Positions 1 to 7,198 of a stretch of DNA of 7,411 nucleotides are shown piece after piece. Each line of letters opens with the position of its first letter. Within the stretch, counting starts at the first letter, position 1. The DNA comes from an uncultured Polaribacter sp. (GTDB taxonomy: Bacteria > Bacteroidota > Bacteroidia > Flavobacteriales > Flavobacteriaceae): the NCBI GenBank assembly GCA_913050305.1, contig CAJXAS010000091.1:1-7411 (forward strand). The letters are read 5' to 3'. Under the pieces are notes generated by a model that was given only the letters and a program-made list of their open reading frames with translations, had not been told where the DNA came from and did no database searches. Made by a program: the position numbers and the translations under genes.

Positions 1-2083
1 TGTTAATAAATACTCCCATATTACTAGAAATAATTCTACTTAGGTCATTAATGATGCCTTGATTGTCAACACCACTAATATGTAAAATCACTTTAAAATC
101 TTGTTTTGTAGAGTCTATCCATTTTGCTTGCATAATTCTGTATGCATAATTAGATTGTAAAGAAATGGCATTCGGACAATTTTTTTTATGAATCTTGATG
201 CCTTCATTAATGGTTAAAAAACCAAAAACAGTATCTCCAGGAATAGGAGCACAGCATTTAGATAATATATAATCTAATTTTTCTTCTTCTTTACCAAATA
301 CCAATGCATCATAGCTGTTAGAAACTTCATCTGTTTCTATCATTTCTTTGCTGCTAGGGGCCCTTCTTAGTTTAGTTTTAAAGAAATTTAAAATAGTACT
401 GTTTCTTTGTGCAACAAAGGCTTTTAATTTTTTGTTATCTATGGCGCCATTTCCAATTCTAAAAAACAAATCAAAACTAGTTCTAATCTTAAAGAAACCA
501 ACAAGCTCATTAATTGTTTTCTCGTTGTAGGGTATTTTTAAATGACGCAATTTTCTTGCTAAAATTGCTTTTCCTTCTTCTGCAATCTCTTTTTCTTCGT
601 CTTTTAAAGCAGCTCTAATTTTTGTTTTTGCTCTAGCAGTAATTACAAAATCTAACCATCTGGCATTTGGTTTGTTGTTTGCCGTGGTTATTACTTCTAT
701 TTGATCTCCACTTTTTAAAGTATGACTTAAAGGCACTAGTTTTCCGTTTACTTTAGCACCTCTGCATTTTAATCCCACATCTGTATGCACTGTAAATGCA
801 AAATCTAAGGCAGAAGCATCTTTTGGCAATGATTTTAATTCGCCTTTAGGTGTAAATACATAAATCTCTTTAGAATACAAGTTTAACTTGAACTCTTCGA
901 CAAAATCTACGGCATTTAAACTCTGATTCTCTAAAGACTCTTTTAAACGATTTAACCAAGATTCTAAACCATTTTCGGGGTTGTTGTTTTCACCTTGCTT
1001 ATATTTAAAATGAGCAGCATAGCCTCTTTCTGCAATTTCGTTCATTCTACTAGAACGAATCTGCACTTCTACCCATTGGGCATCAGGGCCCACAACGGTA
1101 ATATGCAAGGCTTCATAGCCCGTAGTTTTTGGTTGCGAAATCCAATCTCTTAATCTTGTTGGGTTTGGTTTAAAATAATCTGTTACGATCGTATAAATTT
1201 TCCATGCATCAAATTTATCGTCATCTGAAGTAGGTGCATAAATAATTCGAATGGCATACTTATCATACACTTCCTCAAAGGTTACGTTTTGCTTCCGCAT
1301 TTTTCTACGAATAGAGTAGATAGATTTAAAACGTCCTTTTATATCATAGGTAAAATTCTCTTGGTCTAAGCCTGTCTTTAATGTCTCTGCAAAGGTTTTT
1401 AAGTATTTTTGTTGTTCTTCTTTACTTTCTTTTATTTTAATAATAATATCATTATAAACTTCAGGTTCTGTATATTTTAAGCCTAAATCTTCTAGTTCTG
1501 TTTTAATATTATACAAGCCTAAACGGTGCGCTAAAGGGGCGTAAATGTATAGTGTTTCTGAAGCTATTTTTACTTGTTTGTGCGCAGGCATTGCATCCAT
1601 AGTTTGCATATTGTGCAATCTGTCTGCAATTTTTATAAGAATAACGCGCACATCATCATTTAATGTTAAGAGCATTTTTCTAAAATTCTCTGCTTGTATA
1701 GAAGCGTCTTGTTCTTTATTTAAGCGAGAAATTTTTGTGAGACCGTTTACAATTCTAGCAACTGTTTCTCCAAACAACTGCTCCATATCATCTAAGGTAT
1801 ACTCAGTATCCTCTACAACATCGTGCAACAAAGCTGCAGCAATAGAAGTTGCACCCAAGCCAATTTCCATAGCTACAATTTTAGCTACTGCTATTGGATG
1901 AAAAATATAAGGTTCACCAGTTTTTCTGCGCTGGTTAGAATGAGCATCTACAGCAATTTCAAAAGCTTTTCTTATGAGTTTCTTATCTGTTACAGACAAA
2001 ATTTCATACGTACCTTTTAGCAAATCTTTATACCTGCTTGCAATTTCCTTATTTTCTTCTTCTATGGTCGCTGTATATGGCAT
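1..2083 (-). CDS. rel: Bifunctional (p)ppGpp synthetase/hydrolase, RelA/SpoT family (3' end cut by window)
   Basis: Makes and degrades the alarmone (p)ppGpp in the cytoplasm, the signal of the stringent response. My translation gives 694 residues without a stop or frameshift; the family is usually about 730-740 aa, so roughly 40 residues lie outside the window. Domains in order: HD hydrolase with R53, H62, H87-D88, E91-D92 and D154/N158 all present (about 30-195); synthetase (about 230-360) with D274, GYEALH (Y323) and E339 in VEVQIR; TGS (about 406-468); the conserved Cys/zinc-finger region with C610-C611, H632 and C636; and the start of the ACT domain from about 663. The synthetase carries RLRD (310-313) where bifunctional enzymes have RxKD and RelA has ExDD, so the basic, bifunctional type is inferred. 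ATG at 2083 is the first possible start, as an in-frame TAA lies two codons upstream. No Shine-Dalgarno site is visible. Confidence 0.96.
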   Translation of the reverse strand, partial: MPYTATIEEENKEIASRYKDLLKGTYEILSVTDKKLIRKAFEIAVDAHSNQRRKTGEPYIFHPIAVAKIVAMEIGLGATSIAAALLHDVVEDTEYTLDDMEQLFGETVARIVNGLTKISRLNKEQDASIQAENFRKMLLTLNDDVRVILIKIADRLHNMQTMDAMPAHKQVKIASETLYIYAPLAHRLGLYNIKTELEDLGLKYTEPEVYNDIIIKIKESKEEQQKYLKTFAETLKTGLDQENFTYDIKGRFKSIYSIRRKMRKQNVTFEEVYDKYAIRIIYAPTSDDDKFDAWKIYTIVTDYFKPNPTRLRDWISQPKTTGYEALHITVVGPDAQWVEVQIRSSRMNEIAERGYAAHFKYKQGENNNPENGLESWLNRLKESLENQSLNAVDFVEEFKLNLYSKEIYVFTPKGELKSLPKDASALDFAFTVHTDVGLKCRGAKVNGKLVPLSHTLKSGDQIEVITTANNKPNARWLDFVITARAKTKIRAALKDEEKEIAEEGKAILARKLRHLKIPYNEKTINELVGFFKIRTSFDLFFRIGNGAIDNKKLKAFVAQRNSTILNFFKTKLRRAPSSKEMIETDEVSNSYDALVFGKEEEKLDYILSKCCAPIPGDTVFGFLTINEGIKIHKKNCPNAISLQSNYAYRIMQAKWIDSTKQDFKVILHISGVDNQGIINDLSRIISSNMGVFIN

Positions 2084-2206
2084 AAATTACTTTGAAGATT
2101 TGGGGTTTAAAATCTAAAGTGAATTTAGGAATAAATTTTTAACAGACAACTATTTATTTTAGGAAGTTTTCAGGTATTTTTAGCAGTAAAAAGGCCAAAG
2201 TGCAAA

Positions 2207-2214
2207 CAAAATTA
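2207..2214 (-). promoter_or_regulatory. Possible -7 promoter element for rel (TAATTTTG)
   Basis: On the minus strand this octamer matches the Bacteroidetes -7 consensus TAnnTTTG exactly. It lies in the 153-bp gap between the lipoprotein amidohydrolase and rel, about 123 bases before the rel ATG, so a long 5' leader is implied. No good TTTG -33 element sits at the expected distance; the only nearby TTG is about 10 bases upstream, which is too close. I saw no strong terminator in this gap, so read-through from the upstream gene is also possible. The match is short and could be chance in A+T-rich DNA. Confidence 0.35.
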
Positions 2215-2236
2215 TTTGAAATGCCAATGGTTTTAA

Positions 2237-3976
2237 TTAAGGTGTTTTCTGTAAATTATTTTTACTATTGTAGTATTTTTTTTTATAAATAGTTACTCCT
2301 TCTTTGATTGTTTCAAGAACTATAATATCTTTGATGTCATTTAATTCAGACTTTAATGGGTTTGCGTTTAGAAGCACTAAATCAGCAATTTTACCAACTT
2401 CTAGTGTTCCTTTTCTATCCTCTTCAAAGTGTTGAAATGCAGACCACTCTGTAATACATTTTAAGGCTTCATAGGGTGTCAGTCTTTCATTTTTTCCTAT
2501 AATTTTCCCTGATCTTGATACTCTATTTGTAGCTGTCCATATAACCCGCATTAAATTTGGCAAAGCTACCGGAGCATCTGTATGAATGGTTATTTTTAAC
2601 CCTTTATTTAAGGCAGTTCTAGTTGGACTTATTTTATTTCCCAAACTGTCTCCGATTATTTCTTTATGCCAGTCTCCCCAATAAAAAGTATGCAACGGAA
2701 ATAAAGACGCAATGATATTTAAATCTTTAAATTCATCTAACTGATCCTCTCGAACATATTGTCCATGAATCAATACATCTCGTCTGTTTTTATTTCCATA
2801 TTTAGCAGTCACCTTTTTTAAGGTTCTAATCATCTGATCCATCGCAGCATCTCCATTAGCATGCGTATGTATTTGCCAATTATTCTTAAAGGCACTTTCA
2901 TAAATTTTTTCAACATCGGCATCTAATGGAATTGCTGGGTAACCTAAATAACCATCTTCTGCGCCATCTGGCGGAATAAGATATGGTTGTGTTCTCCATG
3001 CTGTTCTTCCTTGCGGTGATCCATCTAATGTAAGTTTTACGCCGGCAATTCTATAATGATTTTTATAAGTAGGACTATACCAATCTGTTTTCAATAAAGA
3101 ATCTGCAACAGAATAATCAATATAGCTTACTACATCTAATTTTAAGAAATTAGTAGTAGCTGCATACTCTAAAAAAAGATGTGAACTTGGCATTGCCCTT
3201 CCTTCTTGCACCGTTGTATACCCATAAGATAAAGCCATGTCTTGCCCAGCGGTAAGAAATACTTTTATAGCTTCTTCACTTTTAGGGCCAAGCACCATTG
3301 GCATAAAAGGAATTGCGGCTAATTCTTCTAAGACGCCATTAGGTTCTTCTGTACCTGGTATTCTTCGAATGATACCACCTTCTGGGTTTGGAGATTTAGC
3401 AGTAAGGTTTAGTAGTTCTAGACCTTTACTATTAACAACACAAAAATGCCCTGAAATATGAATAATCATAACAGGATGCTCTGTGGATACCTTATCTAAA
3501 TCTTTTTTTGTAGGAAACCGCTTTTCTTCTAAAACAGAATCATCAAAACCCATTCCGAAAATCCAACCTGTTAATTGAATGTTTTCAGGGGTAGACCAAT
3601 CTTTTAGTATTTGAATTAGTGCATCCATATTGTTTGCACCAGCATCTGGAGGTGGCAATATCTGGGCACCAATAGACTGACTTGGAAACCCGGCAAAATG
3701 AGCATGTGCATCTATAAACCCAGGAAGTAATGTCTTTCCTTTGAGATTAATTTTATTTGAAGAAGGAAACAGTTTTTTAGCTTTTGAAAGGCGCCCAGTA
3801 TATATAATAGTATCACTATTTGTTACTAGAGCTTCAATATAATTAGGGGTATCACCACTCATGGTTATAATATCACCACCGTAATATAAATGTTGACTTT
3901 CTAAGATATTACTTGGTGCATCAGCACAAGCATAAAATAGTATGGTTATAAGTAAAAAGGCTACTAGCTGTTTCAT
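2237..3976 (-). CDS. Putative lipoprotein amidohydrolase, YtcJ-like (Amidohydrolase_3)
   Basis: A 579-aa metal-dependent hydrolase, full length for the YtcJ/N-substituted formamide deformylase-like group, which acts on amide or related C-N bonds; the actual substrate cannot be read from the sequence. Residues 1-16 form a hydrophobic export signal ending in FYAC, so C17 is a probable lipidation site, though F at -3 is not the ideal lipobox residue. The metal site is complete: HxH at H91/H93 in GFIDAHAH, the probable carboxylated lysine K314 in GVKLTLDGS, H370/H372 in IHTHANGD, H404 in IHGQ, and D467 in HTDAP. The FYWGDWH block (431-437) is typical of the family. The C-terminal composite beta domain ends with GTLEVGKIADLVLL (about 523-536). 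It stands alone, 252 bp after the ROK kinase and its terminator, and no convincing promoter could be placed in that gap. Probably active at the periplasmic face of the inner or outer membrane. Confidence 0.93.
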   Translation of the reverse strand: MKQLVAFLLITILFYACADAPSNILESQHLYYGGDIITMSGDTPNYIEALVTNSDTIIYTGRLSKAKKLFPSSNKINLKGKTLLPGFIDAHAHFAGFPSQSIGAQILPPPDAGANNMDALIQILKDWSTPENIQLTGWIFGMGFDDSVLEEKRFPTKKDLDKVSTEHPVMIIHISGHFCVVNSKGLELLNLTAKSPNPEGGIIRRIPGTEEPNGVLEELAAIPFMPMVLGPKSEEAIKVFLTAGQDMALSYGYTTVQEGRAMPSSHLFLEYAATTNFLKLDVVSYIDYSVADSLLKTDWYSPTYKNHYRIAGVKLTLDGSPQGRTAWRTQPYLIPPDGAEDGYLGYPAIPLDADVEKIYESAFKNNWQIHTHANGDAAMDQMIRTLKKVTAKYGNKNRRDVLIHGQYVREDQLDEFKDLNIIASLFPLHTFYWGDWHKEIIGDSLGNKISPTRTALNKGLKITIHTDAPVALPNLMRVIWTATNRVSRSGKIIGKNERLTPYEALKCITEWSAFQHFEEDRKGTLEVGKIADLVLLNANPLKSELNDIKDIIVLETIKEGVTIYKKKYYNSKNNLQKTP

Positions 3977-4159
3977 TTTTTTAATGGTAAGGTATTATTT
4001 TTAATATTTCATTATTTTATTAAGAGCTTATTTTTCTATTGTTTATATCGTTGTTTTATACAAACCAATGGGTCTTGTTAGCGTATTCCGATAAAATTTG
4101 GGGTAGACTTTAAATGTACTGTTTTTTTTGAGAAATAGAAATAATAAAGCATTTTAACC

Positions 4160-4188
4160 AAAAAAAAACCAAGCATTTGCTCGGTTTT
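4160..4188 (-). terminator. Rho-independent terminator after the ROK kinase gene
   Basis: Read on the minus strand, AAAACCGAGC pairs with GCTTGGTTTT (10 bp with one G-U pair) around a four-base loop, and the right arm runs straight into a tract of nine T. It begins about 40 bases after the kinase stop codon and closes the methyltransferase-kinase operon. The remaining sequence up to the next gene (3977-4159) is A+T-rich with no gene visible. Confidence 0.88.
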
Positions 4189-4228
4189 AAAATAGTTATA
4201 TCACAGAATTTTAGTTCTTTTAGAGAGG

Positions 4229-4972
4229 TTACTTACATTTTTTACTAGCATACATGGCAGCGCCAATAATACCTGCGTTATTTTTGAATTCGGCAACTTT
4301 AACCTTTACATCTGATGTTAAATATTGTTTGAAAGTATTAAATTTCTTGCTAATTCCGCCACCTAAAACAATCAGGCTAGGGGAGTATACAATTTTTAGA
4401 TAGGCCAACAGTGCATTGAATCTTTTTGCCCAATCTTCTAATGATAAATTTTCTTTTTTTCTTGCCGAATCGGCTGTGTAAAACTCAATAATTTCACCGT
4501 TGGTGTGTAACATTCTGCCAACCTCTAAATTAGGTATTAATTTTCCATTAAAAAAGAGACCAGAACCAATTCCTGTGCCAATTGTAACCACAATTACTAA
4601 CCCTTTTTCTTTTTTAGCGGCGCCCAAACTTACCTCGGCTAAACCCGCTAAATCTGCATCATTACTTACAAAAAATGGTAATTTACATACTTTTTTAAAA
4701 AGTTTGTCTACGCGCACGCCTAACCAAGTCGAACTTAGGTTTCCAGAATGAATACATTTGCCATTTACTATGGTAGTAGGAAAACTACAACCTACGGCTT
4801 TTTTCCAATTAAAGTGTTTAACCATTTCTTTTACAACATCGGCAACAGCTTCTGGTGTTGCTGGTTGCGGTGTAGGAATTCTGAATCTTTCGGTTAATAA
4901 TTCGCCTGTTTTTGTATTTACGACTGCACCTTTAATGCCAGTACCACCAATGTCTATTCCTAATATTTTCAT
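4229..4972 (-). CDS. ROK-family sugar kinase, polyphosphate glucokinase-like
   Basis: A 247-aa cytoplasmic kinase of the ROK family. The overall pattern resembles polyphosphate-glucose phosphotransferases (PpgK), which phosphorylate glucose with polyphosphate or ATP. Visible motifs: phosphate-1 loop DIGGTGIK (7-14), the catalytic Asp in SNDADLAGLAE (D105), phosphate-2 loop TIGTGIGSG (130-138), PNLEVG (147-152), the SLEDWAKR segment (177-184), LGGGISKKF (203-211) and the C-terminal NNAGIIGAAM (231-240). The Cys-rich zinc motif of typical ROK kinases and repressors is absent, as in PpgK, and there is no N-terminal DNA-binding domain, so it is not a repressor. Oddity: the ExGH sugar-binding motif reads EVGR, with R153 in place of the conserved His. 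Substrate or activity may therefore differ, and I do not assign a gene name. The ATG follows the methyltransferase stop by two bases, which implies translational coupling. Confidence 0.9.
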   Translation of the reverse strand: MKILGIDIGGTGIKGAVVNTKTGELLTERFRIPTPQPATPEAVADVVKEMVKHFNWKKAVGCSFPTTIVNGKCIHSGNLSSTWLGVRVDKLFKKVCKLPFFVSNDADLAGLAEVSLGAAKKEKGLVIVVTIGTGIGSGLFFNGKLIPNLEVGRMLHTNGEIIEFYTADSARKKENLSLEDWAKRFNALLAYLKIVYSPSLIVLGGGISKKFNTFKQYLTSDVKVKVAEFKNNAGIIGAAMYASKKCK

Positions 4973-4974
4973 AT

Positions 4975-5772
4975 TTATATTTTAAATGCTCTTTGTCTTT
5001 TTGCTTCAAATAAAACAATTGCAGCGGCCACAGAAACGTTCATAGAATCTATTTGACCTTGCATAGGTATATTTATATTTTGTGTTGCTTCTTCTCTAAA
5101 ACCGGTTGTTAAACCAGTGGCTTCCGTACCAACCAAGATGGCAGTAGCTGCAGTATAATTTTCTTTATGATATTCGTTAGAGTTTTGTAAGGTGGTCGCG
5201 TACATCTTTATTTTCTTTTCTTTAAGAAATGCTGCAATTTCCTCTGAAGTACCTATCGCAATTTGATTCGTAAATACACAACCTACACTAGATCTTATGA
5301 TATTAGCATTGTACAAATCGCTTTTAGGATTTGCAATAAAAACGGCTGCTACATTTGCAGCATCTGCAGTTCTTAAAAGGGCACCCATATTTCCTGGTTT
5401 TTCTATACCTTCTGCCACTAAAACTAATGGGGTCTTTGTTTCAAATTTGATATTTTCTAGTGAGAAATCTTTTGCTTTTGTAACGGCAATAATACCTTCG
5501 GTAGAATCTCTGTAAGCTAATTTTTGATATACTTCTTTAGATATAAGAATTCTGTTAACGTTGGCATTAAAGAGGTGTAATATTTCTTGTTCAGAAATTA
5601 GTTCTTCAAAATATAATATAGTGTCAAATTCATAATTAGCCACAATTGCCAGAGAAATTTCTCTTTTTCCTTCAATAATAAAAAGTCCCTTTTTTTTGCG
5701 TTCGCGAGATTTTTCTTGCAGTTTTAAGAGTTCTTTTATATACGAATTTTGAATACTTGTAATTTCTTTCAT
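4975..5772 (-). CDS. TrmH/SpoU-family RNA 2'-O-ribose methyltransferase
   Basis: A 265-aa SAM-dependent methyltransferase of the SPOUT class that methylates the 2'-OH of a ribose in rRNA or tRNA; the target nucleotide cannot be assigned. Residues 1 to about 98 form the N-terminal RNA-substrate-binding domain, with a basic stretch KSRERKKKG at 21-29 and FIIEGKREI at 31-39. The SpoU fold follows from about 115. Motif 1 is EKPGNMGALLRTADA (124-138, with N128 and R134), motif 2 is VGTEATGL (214-221, with E217), and motif 3 is IPMQGQIDSMNVSVAAAI (235-252, with S243 and N245), which supplies the trefoil knot and cofactor site. All catalytic positions look intact, and the length is normal for the family. 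It is the first gene of an operon with the ROK kinase. Its start lies six bases after a consensus -7 element, so the message may be nearly leaderless. Confidence 0.95.
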   Translation of the reverse strand: MKEITSIQNSYIKELLKLQEKSRERKKKGLFIIEGKREISLAIVANYEFDTILYFEELISEQEILHLFNANVNRILISKEVYQKLAYRDSTEGIIAVTKAKDFSLENIKFETKTPLVLVAEGIEKPGNMGALLRTADAANVAAVFIANPKSDLYNANIIRSSVGCVFTNQIAIGTSEEIAAFLKEKKIKMYATTLQNSNEYHKENYTAATAILVGTEATGLTTGFREEATQNINIPMQGQIDSMNVSVAAAIVLFEAKRQRAFKI

Positions 5773-5777
5773 TGTTG

Positions 5778-5785
5778 CAAATATA
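5778..5785 (-). promoter_or_regulatory. -7 promoter element of the methyltransferase-kinase operon (TATATTTG)
   Basis: On the minus strand TATATTTG matches the Bacteroidetes consensus TAnnTTTG exactly. Its final G is separated from the ATG at 5772 by only five bases (CAACA). If the element is centred near -7 as is usual, transcription would begin about three bases before the start codon, giving an essentially leaderless mRNA. No clear TTTG -33 element is seen at 19-21 bases upstream. That makes dependence on an activator, or a weak promoter, possible. Confidence 0.6.
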
Positions 5786-5800
5786 CCTAATTATAGGTAT
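5783..5800. repeat. Perfect inverted repeat over the promoter, candidate operator
   Basis: ATACCTA and TAGGTAT are exact reverse complements separated by four bases (ATTA). The repeat overlaps the first three bases of the -7 element and covers the spacer region, where a dimeric repressor would act. It is too close to the start codon and lacks a T tract, so it is not a terminator. No regulator gene is visible nearby. The operator role is inferred from symmetry and position only. Confidence 0.45.
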
Positions 5801-5837
5801 TCTATAATGAGGGCTTTACATCAATTTTTAGAACAAC

Positions 5838-5878
5838 AAAAAAGGCTTGCTAATCTAAAATTTTAGAAGCAAGCCTTT
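5838..5878 (-). terminator. Rho-independent terminator after the exported amidohydrolase-like gene
   Basis: On the minus strand a perfect 10-bp stem, AAAGGCTTGC with GCAAGCCTTT, encloses an 18-base loop that is itself partly self-complementary around CTAAAATTTTAG. The right arm ends in a run of six T followed by GTTGTT. It starts 20 bases after the stop codon at 5898 and separates this operon from the methyltransferase promoter. Confidence 0.9.
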
Positions 5879-5897
5879 ACTAAATTATAAATAAGTT

Positions 5898-7196
5898 TTA
5901 CTTTGTTTTATATTTATCAGAATACCGTCTCCAAAGTTTTGTTTGGTGCGTTTCTAAACTTATTTTTCTACCTTGAATAAATGCATCTGTTAAAATATTA
6001 CCACGCATTTCTAAAGCGTCTCCTTCAGAAATAAATAGGGTAGCATCTTTACCAATTGCTAAAGAGCCTGTAAAAGCATCAATTCCTAAAACCTTCGCTG
6101 TATTTAAAGTAATTAACTGTAAAGCAACTTCTTTATCTAAACCAAAGGCAGCAAATGTACCTGCGTAAAAAGGTAGGTTTCTAGTGTTCATTCTTTCCAT
6201 TTGGCCTTCCATACCCAAACTAACTAAAACACCTTTGTCTATTAATGTTTTTGCAATGGTATACGTAGCATCATAAGAATCATCTTCACTGTCCGGATTT
6301 CTATGCGGTCTGTCTAAAACAACAGGAATGTTATTTTTCACCAATAAACTAGCTACTTTGTCTGCATGCGCTCCGTGCACAATTACCAAGTTCTTAATTC
6401 CTAATTCTTTAGAAATTGTAACAGCATCTGTTATTTCTTTTTGACCGTTTACATGAAGAAAAAGCTTTTTAGAACCGTTAAATAAGCCGGCTGTGGATTG
6501 ATATGGTAAATGTGTTTTTGTTTGCATGCCTGCTAAATAATTTTTAGCATTCATAAAATAGGTTTTTATGGTTCCAATTTTATCAGCATATTTAGCATCT
6601 GGTTTTAAAGCAGGATCTTCTCCCAGCCACCATCTACCAGAAGTAAAGCTAGATGGCCAATTCATATGAATGGCATCATCTGCCTGTAGGCTTGCATCTT
6701 CCCAGTTCCAAGCATCTAATTGCACAATAGAAGAAGTACCAGAAACAGTGCCCCCTCTTGGAGTTACCTGTGCCATTAAAACACCGTTAGGTCTCATAGA
6801 CTCTACTACTTTACTTTCTGCATTGTAGGCTATTAAACTTCTAATATGCGGATTCATAACACCAATTTCATCTTGATCATCTGTAGCTTTTACAGCATCT
6901 ATCTCTACCAATCCTAGCGTAGCATTGGCAGCAATAAAACCAGGATACACATGTTTTCCTTTAGCATTTATTACGGTTCCTTGTCTTGCAATTTTTGTCA
7001 TTTTGCTGCCAACAAAAGTAATGGTACCGTTCGCAAACATAATTAAAGAATTTTTAATTACGGTTCCATCTCCTAAGTGTGCCGTAGCTCCTTCAATAGA
7101 GAAAGCTGTAGTTTGTGCTTTGGCTGGTGTTTGTTGTGCGATGCTATTTCCTACTAAAAAGAAAAACAGCAAACTATATATTATTTTTTTCATCAT
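5898..7196 (-). CDS. Exported amidohydrolase-like protein with degenerate metal site
   Basis: A 432-aa protein with a clear type I signal peptide (MMKK, then a hydrophobic run at 5-16, probable cleavage after SIA at residue 20), so it acts in the periplasm or outside. The fold is that of the imidazolonepropionase-like amidohydrolases: an N-terminal beta part with NAKGKHVYPGFIA (77-89), and a C-terminal end with ITLNTAKVLGI (362-372) and GSLAIGKDATLFI (377-389). The metal site is eroded. The usual DxHxH after PGFI reads A89, N91, T93, and the usual G-T-D reads GME (328-330), while H248 in FLHVNG and H274 in IVHGAH remain. It is probably non-catalytic or chemically altered; substrate unknown. 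A second Met (residue 2) could be the true start. It lies two bases after the larger amidohydrolase gene, forming one operon closed by the hairpin downstream. Confidence 0.9.
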   Translation of the reverse strand: MMKKIIYSLLFFFLVGNSIAQQTPAKAQTTAFSIEGATAHLGDGTVIKNSLIMFANGTITFVGSKMTKIARQGTVINAKGKHVYPGFIAANATLGLVEIDAVKATDDQDEIGVMNPHIRSLIAYNAESKVVESMRPNGVLMAQVTPRGGTVSGTSSIVQLDAWNWEDASLQADDAIHMNWPSSFTSGRWWLGEDPALKPDAKYADKIGTIKTYFMNAKNYLAGMQTKTHLPYQSTAGLFNGSKKLFLHVNGQKEITDAVTISKELGIKNLVIVHGAHADKVASLLVKNNIPVVLDRPHRNPDSEDDSYDATYTIAKTLIDKGVLVSLGMEGQMERMNTRNLPFYAGTFAAFGLDKEVALQLITLNTAKVLGIDAFTGSLAIGKDATLFISEGDALEMRGNILTDAFIQGRKISLETHQTKLWRRYSDKYKTK

Positions 7197-7198
7197 TT

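Noticed and set aside
348..530. Plus-strand open frame of 60 codons
   Set aside because: It is antisense to the region of rel between the TGS and Cys-rich domains; no independent evidence for a gene.
1545..1901. Plus-strand open frame of 118 codons
   Set aside because: It lies wholly antisense to the HD hydrolase domain of rel, whose motifs are intact; its Cys/Ser/Ile-rich translation is typical of a shadow frame.
4061..4068. TTGGTTTG on the minus strand as a promoter for the lipoprotein amidohydrolase
   Set aside because: It differs from TAnnTTTG at the second base and has no -33 element at a suitable distance; too weak to annotate.
4229..4972. ROK protein as a transcriptional repressor of the operon
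   Set aside because: At 247 aa it starts directly with the phosphate-1 loop and has no N-terminal helix-turn-helix domain.
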